Of a stretch of DNA of 64,000 bases, positions 10,724 through 20,309 are shown in pieces. Where the stretch lies: NCBI RefSeq assembly GCF_001638985.1, contig NW_017265135.1, positions 1,355,223 to 1,419,222 on the forward strand. The letters run 5' to 3'. This DNA is from Phycomyces blakesleeanus NRRL 1555(-). Lineage: Eukaryota > Mucoromycota > Mucoromycetes > Mucorales > Phycomycetaceae. The stretch's first letter is position 1; each line of letters opens with the position of its first letter. Below the pieces are notes generated by a model that worked only from the letters and a program-made list of their open reading frames with translations, made no database searches and had not been told where the DNA came from. A program made the translations under genes and the position numbers.

Positions 10724-13700
10724 TTATTTTGGAGTAAGATCAATTGGTTGATCTAGATCAGAATGGAGAGAGAGCATGGCATTTTGGCGATCATGCTTGT
10801 TAAATTCTTTGAACTTATTCCAGTAAGTATCAAAGTTATCATCAATCTTATTTCTGGCACAACCTAAAAAAAATAATTCAGGAACGGTTGGCCATTTTCT
10901 AGAGATATTATGGGAAAGGTCAACTGTTGTCCAGTGATTACTGTTAACATGATTAAAAATCAGAGATTGTCGTTGTTTGGTTTTGTTGTTGGGAAGGGCG
11001 AATGGGAGAAAAGTTGTTGAGGGGGAGTTGGGGTTGTCTGAGTAGACGCAAACTGGTCGTGTATATGTGTCCGCAGCTAGTTGAGCACAGTCGGGTGTGT
11101 TAAACCACATATTGGCATCTGAACATACTGGGATGAAGTTGGTGTTGGTGTTGGTGTTGCTGGTGTTGCTATAATCGAGTTGAGAGCCATGTTGAATGAT
11201 TTTTTCTAGTTGGCTTGTGTCAGTGCCGAAGGTATTTGTGTACAATATTTTGTATTTCGGCAGGGCGGCTAGCATATCCCTTTTTACAAGTGAAAACTTA
11301 TTTTGATCTTTGTAAATCAAGTGGGCAAGGACCCGAAAACCACACCACCCGTCAGCAGTAAGGCTAAACCCACCCTTGACATCATCGACTATCTCATGAG
11401 AGACAGGAAAACCGGGCTGGAATTTGACCCTCTTGCCAACAGAGGTGCGATTATCATACTGGTAATCTTCTAGGGCGGTGGCGGGTCTTTTGAACCCATT
11501 TTTTTGGGGGGCATCGACTAAAAAGTATATAAGTATAAGACGATAGTTCTCTTTATGGATTCAATTACACTGTAAAATAAGAAAGCATATTACCTGGGTC
11601 GAGAGGCTCTTGTTTTATTTTTGTTGTTTTATTTTTGGTGGCATCGACTAAAAAGCATATTCGTGTAAGACGACATCCCTCCACATAAATTCAATTAAAG
11701 TAAAATAAAAACACATCTTACCAGGGTCAAGAGGCTCTTGCTTTATTTGTTTTATTTTGTTTTTGGTAGCATCGACTAAAAAAACATGAAAGTATAAAAT
11801 GGGAATCCTTTCTCATAGATTCAATTACATTGTAAAATAAGAACACATCTTACCTGGGTCGAGAGGCTCTTGTTTGTTTTTGTTTTGTTTTTTGTTTTTT
11901 GTTTTTTGTGTAGCTGCAGGCTTTCCCTCCCTCATTTTAGCTCTCAGTCTAACCATTGCCTTAAGGCCAGCCTAGTACTTCAAGATACATATTAATACTT
12001 TGTTATGTTATTTTTTTTTATCTTACATGACCAGACGAAACACTGATCTTTCTCCAGTTTGCCCGACCAAAGTCTTTGGGGAGGTACTTTGGACGTGCAC
12101 TACCCTTCCGTCTGCCAGGGTACTTGATTTTTTCTAGGGCTTGAAAGTTAATCGAAGGGTGCCCAGTTTTGCCTTCGAATTCAGAAGTGACCTTCTTGAT
12201 CTTATTCAGGAGGTTAGCCACTTGCTGGCTGCCCTCACAGGACCGAAACAGTGACTCGAGTTTAATTACTTCCTCCATCCACACCTCTGGTCTTTCCTCA
12301 AGCTGGAAGTTTTCCCGACAAGTGTTGTCCCTTGGCTTTACATTACGAGGATCAATAACCCACCTTTCAGGGATATCAGAAATATAGATATCCCTTCCAG
12401 CAGGCAAAGAATGGCGACAAGGTAGACCATACTGGAGCTTGTTCATGCATTCACAAACAATACTGCTTTCACATTTCAGTCGAACCTCTTGGTCTATTAC
12501 CAGTAAAGCTCGCTTTGAGACCTTCATGAGCAGTCTAGACAAAAGCTTGTTTCGTCCAACAAGAGGGTCAACCGTGGTAGATTCCCTGATCTCCACATTC
12601 CGGAAGTCTCTCTCAAGCCTCTCGATATATCTTGAAATATTTTCAAAGGCGAGATCCAAAGAAGCTATTGCAGATATACCTCTCTTTAAGGCTTGATGGG
12701 CACTTTCCACTCTTTGAGATGTTGTGCATCCAAAATGCATTATCTTCTGAGTAAGATAACCTGCCCACTTCTCTTGGCATGTAATCCACCTGTCATGAAA
12801 ATATGCCGAGACTGGCGTTTTCACATTGCCATTTTCTACTTCGGAACCAGCAGATACAGCGTTGAACTTATTCAGCGCCCAGTCAAACTCCTTCTTACTT
12901 TTGCTATGGATCATATTGGATATATATCCCGTCAGCTCTTCCTTTTTTTGTACTGAGCCAACTTTTCCCGAAAAAGCCTTTTCCACACTATTCAGCATGT
13001 GCCAGTAACAAAGCAGCTTGCTGTTGTTTGGAAACACAACATCAAGAGCGTTCATAAGTGCAGCACACTTGTCTGTCACAAAAACTGTGCTAAGAGCCTT
13101 GTCTTCAAAAACAAGTGCCTTGAGTTGCTGGAGGAACCAAAGATATGTGCCTTGCTGCTTGTTAGAGACCCAGGCAAAGGTAATGGGAAACGATTTGAGA
13201 GTTTCTTCTCCAAGGTTGTGAATACCTTCCACGCAAATCAGCGGCATTGACAAGTTATTGGTAGAATATGTAGCATCTACCACCATAACTTCTGAGAAGC
13301 GACGAGCTCTCTCCATCATCTTCTGATTGGTAAAAAATACCCTCTCCAGCGAATTGTCCCCGTTTACATCATAATGCACCTGGTAACCTTTTGCTTCCAT
13401 CATCTTAACAAGTCCAGTACCCGCATTCTGGGCAACAGGGGCAGAAACTCGAGCAAAGGCAGCCTTGATATTGTTGATATCGCTAACGTACAGCTTATGA
13501 CCATCGTCTTTTTCGTCTGTGATAGCCCTTTGGATCTCACGAGTCTTGGCCTTTGTCTCAACAAGTTTAGATATCTGCTTGGCGTCTTCGGCAGTAACTC
13601 TCGACAATCTGCCTTTCAGAGTCGATTCCAAGCATTTGTCATCAAGAGGATGATTGTGATAACTCTCCATTTCACTAGAAGCTTTCAAGGGAAGATATCC

Positions 13701-14021
13701 TTTGTTTCCTTTCTTGTAAGATAGCTTTATCATGTAAGGACATCCGGTTTTCGAACTAGGGCGGATTTTTACGCGATCGCAGTCTTCAAGTTTATGGGTG
13801 TTTCTATAGTGACCACCCCTGGCGCACTTTAAGTAAACCCGGGTTGGTTTACGGTCTTTAGTTGCAAGAGTGAAGTTGTTAGCAAGTGCATACTCCTGCA
13901 TCTTAGAAATAGCCACAGTCATGTTGGCATAGCCATTGACTGGTGTAGTGGGAAAGTCTTGCTGAACGGGATAATATTCATTTCCGTCGATAAAAATTGA
14001 TTCTTTATTGATAGTATTCAT
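10724..14021 (-). CDS. MULE transposase with splice-fused OTU-type cysteine protease
   Basis: The transposase exon runs from the ATG at 14021. Seen in order are a FAR1/WRKY-GCM1-like zinc region (residues about 55-125, ending YHNHP), the MULE catalytic core with VVDATYSTN, VTDKCAALMNAL, CYWHMLN and RVESAHQ, and a SWIM zinc finger (CECMNKLQYGLPCRH). Unspliced, it ends at TAA 12018 (667 aa). A donor, CAT|GTAAGA, lies just before that stop at 12026; joining to the acceptor TAG at 11972 keeps frame. Exons 14021-12027, 11971-11854, 11775-11722, 11647-11594 and 11517-10724 give 1004 aa. The last exon is an OTU protease: DGWCGF (Cys about 799) and NHWTTVDL (His about 935). The two middle exons are 54-nt repeats. 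An alternative is two genes, with OTU starting at ATG 11956. No stop or frameshift is seen, so the gene looks intact. Confidence 0.8.
11594..11935 (-). repeat. Tandemly repeated mini-exon/intron unit of about 128 nt
   Basis: The units ending at 11854, 11722 and 11594 on the minus strand each finish with AAGAGCCTCTYGACCC(A/T)G followed by GTAAGATG-like or GTAATATG donors. The exons at 11775-11722 and 11647-11594 are both 54 nt, start TCGATGC after TTTAG and encode V-D-A-T-K-N-K...K-Q-E-P-L-D-P. The introns between are 78, 74 and 76 nt and are alike. All are phase 1, so adding or dropping a unit never shifts the frame. Confidence 0.85.
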
Positions 14022-14184
14022 GTTGAAGTGATTTCTATTGAGCGATTGTTAACATCGTTTTTACAAATACTAATTTGTAATGATAGAAGTAGTACTCTTG
14101 TTTCTTCTGATAAAAACATTATATTATGTAAAAGATGTCTAATTCTTACAAGATGAGTATATAAAAGAAAAGAAGGTTTTATAA

Positions 14185-14448
14185 CGGGTCTTTCACTAAT
14201 TTCTTCAGGACACAACTTTTTTCTGCTTTCAGGTACTCTGTTACCATTAAAGGCCGGACCATAGTCACTTTTCAGGAGTCCGGTACACAATTAAAATCGG
14301 TGTTTAGAATATTTTTAGTACTCTATAGAAACGTCGTGCCTGAGAGGAAAAGCATCGGGCCCGAATAATAGCTGAAAATCCATTTGATTTAGTAATAGTA
14401 ATACAATTTGGCTTCTCCCAAAAGTATTACTAAATCGAGCTTTGACTG
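14185..14448. repeat. Right terminal inverted repeat of the MULE
   Basis: This mirrors 2926 to about 3190. The outer 25 bp differ at one position, and blocks further in (GACGTTTCT, ACCGG, AAAAGTGACT, GTCC) keep order and spacing. It also holds the 5' leader of the transposase gene, so the repeat probably carries the promoter. The ORF 14290-14018 lies in this leader and is unlikely to be translated. Confidence 0.7.
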
Positions 14449-14450
14449 TA

Positions 14451-14684
14451 TATGCATATATATATATATTTATTTATATTAGAATTTATTGTAGCTGATA
14501 AAGAATAATGTGAATATATAGTGTGTTGAAGGATGGTAACAGATAAAAATAATAAGTAATAGATACATAGTAGTGTATATATAACAGCTTTTAAAAAAAA
14601 ACTATTTTTAATTTCTAGGCTTGTAGCTAACCCATATAGCCTTTTTTTTGGGTTCGGGTTTCAGCAAAACAATGGGGCGTCTAT
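14451..14684. other. Spacer between MULE end and Crypton remnant
   Basis: AT-rich sequence with TA runs and no gene. The 3' end of the Crypton element probably lies here, but no boundary could be set. Confidence 0.4.
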
Positions 14685-16620
14685 TTAAATTGAGTGAAGG
14701 TGGGCGGCACTTATAGCAATTGTTTGATGAGTAGGAAAAGGAGTAAAGGGAGTAGAGTAACGGAAAGGGAAGGTTGACATTGAATGAACTGTGGAAATAA
14801 CTGGAAAGGTTGGCGGTTGAGGCAAGCTGGTATTGGTATTTGTGTTTTGTGAAGCATTGTTAGTAGCTATGAGTAATTGTATTTGTAAATTTAAGCACTG
14901 TTGCTGCATCCCAAGGATTCTTACATCCTTAGCCAGTTGCTGTGTCAAATTCATCGGAAGGAAATTCTGTTGGTTATTCTGCTCAATGTAATTGTTGAAA
15001 GAGTTTTCATTTTTTTCAAATCGGCTGTCTTGTTGTTGCTGTAAGCGTATGATTCGATGATTCGCTTCTGTCACTCTGCTGGCTACCGCTTTGTTCGTAT
15101 CAACAATCTTAGGCACAAGGTTTTTGTACTCTTCCAGTCTATCAACGGAAGGACTGGTAATAGCAGCTACAATATCCTCTTGAAACATTCTGAAGCTGTT
15201 ACTTAAGAATGTAAAACATCTTGTGTTGACACGTCTGTTCTCCTTGTTCAAGTACAAATAGACGGCTGCATCTTGTAAAACAATTCGTCTACATCTGATC
15301 AAAATTCGTAAAAAGCCTCTCTTTGCTATATTGATACTACTTTAAATTGCTCTTTGCTTTTCCTTTCTTTTCTTTTCTTTCGACGGCTTTCTTCCATCTT
15401 CCTCCGTGAATTCTACGGAATTGGCTTCTTCGTCTATCTCCAGACTTGTGATATTTTTATCTTCATCCTCGTTTTCATCTTCATCTTTGTTTTCATCAAC
15501 TTCATTCATCTCCTTCTCATAGACAACTACTCACCCTGCATTCCCAACACCGAAATAGTCTTCGATCCATGGAAAAATCATCTTTTGCAATTCAAGTGGT
15601 GGTGACACACCATTTCTTGCTAATGAAAAAGACTTTCCCAAAAAGTCGGCCATACTTCTTGCAGAAGGATATGGGAATTTACCCAAGTAATGGGTCTCCA
15701 AGTGACCAAGTCGATCCTTCCATTCTCCTTCTTGCTTGATCAAATCAAAGGACATATCTAAGCCCTCAGCTTCCATTGACCCAGCATGACGGCCACCGTG
15801 TGTTACTTGTGTGTTGTATATTTCTTCATCTGCAAGTGCCTTTTTTGCCGTTTTCCATTGAGAAGCGCCAGTTAAACTCTTCTCAGTGCTGGTGCGTCCA
15901 CGCAATACTTTCCAGTTATGCCATCTGTCTTCGTTCAAGAAATCACCACTGATCTGTTATTTTTATCAAGAAAGTTAGTATTTATTCTAAGATGTCCCAC
16001 TTTTTTAGTTGGGCAACCTACTTGAAGCAAACTAAACATGAAAAAGGCAAAAGCACCAAAAGGACATCTGAATACATTCTCATGGCGCATGGCACATGCA
16101 AATTTGACCTCTCCTTCCTTCAGAGTCTTTCTCTTGTCAAGACTAAAGACCAAAACAAGAGCCTGTTACATTCCTTTGTGCTGTTTCTTTGGAATGATCG
16201 TACAAAAGCAATCCGCAAAGTTGAGATTTCTTAAATCTTGATCTCGAAGTAACATATGGTGACGGGAAGAGATAGAGAACATCTCGCGCAAGCTTGATTC
16301 ACTGTCAGAAGTCCAAAGGCTCTTCAGAATTCTGATAAGTTCGCCAGACTTATAAGAATCCCGAATCACGCAATGGGCTGCCTTATCCACATTTTTTTGC
16401 ACTTGGTCCTAAACAAGGTCATGCTCATACATCTTGATCGATTTAATCACTTCTTTAGTCTTCTTGGGATATGGACATCCAACTTCTCGACGCTCGGAAT
16501 GAAATTAATGCAAGAACATGAAGACTTTCTCGTATTGATTGACAGCTTCTATACCCAAAGAAACCTCGATAACTTTCTTTGTTATTTTCTGTTCTTAATC
16601 CAATATATGCTTTAACATCA
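14685..16620 (-). pseudogene. Degenerate Crypton-type tyrosine recombinase
   Basis: The minus strand reads as one decayed protein. An N-terminal part (about 16620-16410, AVNQYEKVF...) leads to LLRDQDLRNLNFAD (near 16230), which holds the first catalytic Arg of the Crypton/Ndc10-like recombinase fold. Next come MRHENVFRCPFGAFAFFMF (16090-16030) and THGGRHAG (about 15805), the His-x-x-Arg pair, then GEW and THYLGKFPY (near 15690), with the presumed nucleophilic Tyr. An acidic linker and a GCR1_C-like tail (RIVLQDAAVYL, from 15302) end at 14685. Stops lie near 16508 (TAA), 16405 (TAG), 16166 (TAA), 15531 (TGA) and 15342 (TAA), and the frame shifts once at about 15937. Cryptons integrate by site-specific recombination without target duplication. 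This copy cannot make a full enzyme. Confidence 0.78.
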
Positions 16621-18413
16621 GTTTCTACTGAAGCACTTTTCATATAGGTTAGCTTGAAAACAAATTATTTAAAGAAGAATAACAAATTCCGTAGGCCCAA
16701 CAGTGTATGGATACTAAAATCAACCGAATATATGTGTCGTTTTTTTTTTTTGCAAAAGTCCTTCAATTTAAGCATCATTAAAAAAAATGAATACAATCAA
16801 TACAATATAGATTATTATTCTATTGAGTTGATACATATTTTCTAATGTTCTAAGGGCATTCTGTAAATTGCTGCAGTGCTAGCATGTACTTTCATTGGAA
16901 AAGCCTTAAGTGCGAGCTCAAACTCAGACACATTGATTGACGAGCTACTCTGAAGAGAAATAAAGGCATTTGAGCTAACAAACATATGCAAATTGGCTGA
17001 ACTGGGCGACTCAACTGTTGAATTTTCAACCAGCATAATACTTTTTGATGGTCGACCCTATGAGCTTTCTTGAAAACCTCTCCAGAGGTTGCAGTCATAC
17101 TAGTAGACTATAAATATGTATTATTAATATTGGTGGGCCTTTTTTTTGCATAAAATCTATTGTCTGTTTTGTTTGTACTTGAATTTTGCTGGAAATCTCA
17201 GCTTCTTTCTGCTCGAGTAAACGCTCTCGTTCTTCTGCATCAAGCTCGTTAACAAAGCGTCTTTTAAAAGCAGTGATGTTAGTAAGCAAAGGGCGACATA
17301 GTAAAATAGGTTTTTGAAAGAAAAAGAAAATTTCTATATTAAAAGTTAATCAAACTGTGGACAAACCAGTAATTTCAACTCGCTAGGTGATAATACTAGA
17401 AAGTTCCAGCAGAATCAATAGTATTCTCAACTCGACTTTCAGTTTAATCAACTCGCTACTACCATATTTAGAAATTTCGGAGTAAAAATAAAGACATTTC
17501 ATTGGAGGATTCCATTTTTTATTTCCAAAAAAAATAAAATGAGTTACGATACTGTATATATCAATAATATATATCGTTACTACTAAATAACTCATGGATA
17601 GTAAATCTCAAAGTAAATATTGGATGTAAAATTACCAAGACCTAATATAGCTTATAGGAAAAGAAGCTTACCATATACAACATCATATAAGCGCTGTATG
17701 GTCAAGTGTTTAAAAAAAAGTGTGAAAATATATACTCTAGTTATTGTCATGTAATCAATTTTGTACCTGATTCAAAGACCAAAATGCATATATCAATTTG
17801 TTGTTGCTTGTCAACGTACCTTCCGATGCATTCACGGCCGATCGACAGTAAATATAATTAAAAGTTCTTTTTTTTTTGCGATAAATACTTTTATATAATA
17901 CTTATTTATTTTATCTTATGAAAATTATAGAGTGCGTATGCATATCGTATTAGAAAGAATACTCTGTAAATGAATTTAGAGTGGAATATAAGGTACAAAG
18001 ATATAGTTAAATAACGAGTGACTAGAGCTAAATTGTCAATTTTCTGATATTTTTAACCTAAAATATTTATTATACGAGGAAATGTTGCTTGTATCAATTG
18101 ATCATCCGTAGGCATATCAAATAGCTTATAAGTATCCAAAAATTTAAAGCTAATCTTGAGCATGTATGCGGTCTCTTATAAAACTAATCAATAACAGGAA
18201 CAACAATGATATCCAACTTTGCGTGTACAATGACAATGGCGCTCTGCTGCATAAACTTCAGGTTACCTACTGTGTTTAATGTCCGATATAGGTTCTAACA
18301 CGTCATCAGATAATCCGTTGGACGACGCGTACATGATTCGTGTACAGTAACCGCCATTTCTTTTCATACCTCGACGCCAAAGAGTCCTTACACTTGACTT
18401 TACAGACCTTACC
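16621..18413. other. Eroded element sequence and upstream region of the proteasome gene
   Basis: Minus-strand fragments at 17289-17095 (an Arg/Glu-rich helix) and 17098-16842 may be the decayed N-terminus of the Crypton but do not join in one frame. From about 17300 to 18413 no gene is seen; the last 200 bp before 18414 are less AT-rich and should include the proteasome promoter. Confidence 0.4.
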
Positions 18414-19609
18414 ATGGCCGATAGATATAGTTTCTCACTCACAACTTTCTCACCCTCTGGAAAGCTTGTCCAAATTGAATATGCTTTAAATGCTGTTAGT
18501 TCGGGAGTAACCAGCGTTGGAATTAAAGGTACATACCTTTTTTCATTTGAGTCCTAAAACCTTAGAAGCTTTCTACACAAGGGAGACGCCTAAATTTAGG
18601 GCACTGTTTTTCCAATTATATTTGTTACCTTCACGAGAATTGTGCATGAATGAGAATCCGCTCACAATAGCTGCTACTATAACTTAAATAGCTACTAATG
18701 GCATCGTCATCGCCACCGAGAAGAAATCGGCATCCAGTCTTGTTGATGATTCGTCCCTTGAAAAGGTTGCCACGATCTGTGCCAACATTGGCATGATCTA
18801 CTCAGGAATGGGTCCTGATTTCCGTGTTCTGGTCAGTAAGGCACGTAAGGCAGCACAGCAGTACAAGCGTGTATACATGGAAGAACCCCCAGTCCGTATT
18901 CTGGTACAAGAGGTTGCTAGTGTTGTGCAGGAATACACACAAAGCGGGTAAGACACATTGTACCTGTTTTGGATCAAATATCTTATCAGATTGTCTATGG
19001 GTATCTGTGTGTTTAGTGGTGTGCGTCCTTTTGGTGTGTCAGTTTTAATTGCTGGCTACGATGAAGTCAATGGTCCTTCTCTTTATCAAGTGGATCCCAC
19101 TGGATCATACTGGGCATGGAAGGCCAGTGCAATTGGCAAGAACATGATTAACGCAAAGACTTTTTTGGAAAAGAGGTATGTGATGTGATGTATTTGTGCC
19201 TTGTTGTCAATTATCCCATACCATGGAAACTTACCCCCTAAACTTCTTTTATATTTTATACTTAATATTTTATTTGTATATATATATATATGTTTGTTCA
19301 TTTGATTCTGCATAAAAAAGATATAACGAGGAAATGGAATTGGAAGATGCTGTTCACACTGCAATTTTGACGGTAAGACATGTTTACATTGCTGGTTATG
19401 CTCGTGTTAATCTCAATGAGATCTTGACATGTTTTATGCGTGTGTAGCTTAAAGAAGGATTTGAGGGGCAAATGACCGAAAACAGCTTGGAGATTGGCAT
19501 CATTGGAACCAGTACAGTTGGTTTGTATGGTGGAGAGAGAAAGGAGATTCCATTATTCAGAAAATTGTCTCTGAACGAGGTGAAAGACTATTTGGCGAAC
19601 ATTGCTTAA
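18414..19609 (+). CDS. PRE8: 20S proteasome subunit alpha-2
   Basis: Five exons (18414-18528, 18692-18947, 19017-19175, 19321-19372, 19448-19609) give 247 aa, close to the usual length of about 234-250. The N-terminus ([20 protein letters not shown], then IEYALNAV) has the alpha-subunit signature helix that gates the core particle. Conserved blocks follow: [48 protein letters not shown] and [19 protein letters not shown]. Alpha subunits lack protease activity; they form the outer rings of the 20S core and dock the 19S regulator. The start is set by the family N-terminus and the context ACCATGG. All introns are GT-AG. The 3' flank is a GAAA and TA microsatellite. Identification is secure, and alpha-2 rather than another alpha subunit is favoured by the N-terminus and GVRPFG region. 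Confidence 0.95.
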
Positions 19610-20309
19610 AGAAAGAAAGAGAAAGAAAGAAAGAGAATATATATATATCTATCTATCTATATTATTCAAAAAATAATAATAAGCCAAAAAGAAGTTCTTT
19701 ATGAGGGGAAATGTTCGAGGCTCTTTCTATATGCCTATGTGTCTCTATCTATTCTCCTTAATGGTCAAGCAGTTCGTTTTAAAATGGCGTATGTTACTGG
19801 TACATTGTTTTATATATTCATTGATAAAGGAGATACAAAAAAACACATACAAACATGTATATCTATAATAGAAACACCAAATGTGTGGTCATTTTAAAAG
19901 AGAGAGTGTACACATATAAAAAAATGAGAGAGCCCATGAATTAATGGAAGTAGGAGAAGTATGCGTTTTACTGGCCTTGGACAAATATGGAGAGTAATTA
20001 TGGTATAATAAATAAGGGGAAGGGGAAAATAGAGCGATGGAAAGAGGAAAAGATGTGAGAATGAGTTCCTTCTTTTGAGCGTCAGTTGTCAACAACAGCA
20101 CTCCCCCTAAATAATCGACACACACACACACACACACACTTGTATTACTGTCACTCTTTATTTCCTCTCCCGGTCTTTTTTTGGGTTCCTCTCTTCTTCC
20201 GTCTTCTTTCCCGTTTAATATTATCCTTCTTTTTATCTTTATTTTATTTTGTTTTACTTTACTTTGCCCAGTTCTCTTTCTCTCTATCCATAACCTAGTC
20301 CCAAAGGCT
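19610..20309. other. Intergenic with microsatellites
   Basis: It holds GAAA and TATC runs after the proteasome gene and an (AC)n tract near 20118-20141, followed by a pyrimidine-rich leader up to the next start codon. The antisense ORF 20479-19889 is made of these simple repeats and is not supported. Confidence 0.6.

Larger units (their letters stand above)
2926..14448 (-). mobile_element. Mutator-like (MULE) DNA transposon, 11.5 kb, split by a LINE
   Basis: Long terminal inverted repeats bound this region. The left end begins CAGTCAAAGCTCAATTTAG at 2926 and the right end reads the same on the minus strand from 14448, with A to G at one site. The two ends stay alignable for about 260 bp, sharing a CCTCTC-GGCA-GACGTTTCT core and a later ACCGG...AAAAGTGACT block. 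The element contains a MULE transposase gene near its right end and was about 5.65 kb before the LINE entered. A TA dinucleotide lies just outside each end (2924-2925 and 14449-14450); the 8-11 bp duplication usual for MULEs was not found. Either that duplication has decayed, or the true ends are elsewhere, or this family duplicates only TA. Confidence 0.75.

Noticed and set aside
12169..13724. Several plus-strand ORFs of 60-116 codons
   Set aside because: All are antisense to the MULE transposase and have no recognisable content.
14018..14290. 90-codon ORF just upstream of the MULE transposase
   Set aside because: It lies in the terminal repeat and leader, overlaps the transposase start and shows no domain.
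6486..15533. TGA read as an amino acid, suggested because all 15 complete gene ends in the window use TAA or TAG and TGA occurs inside element ORFs
   Set aside because: No host exon needs an in-frame TGA, tryptophan is always TGG, the LINE also has TAA stops and frameshifts, and Arg rather than Trp is expected at 6486. TGA avoidance as a stop is noted but explained more simply by bias and small numbers.
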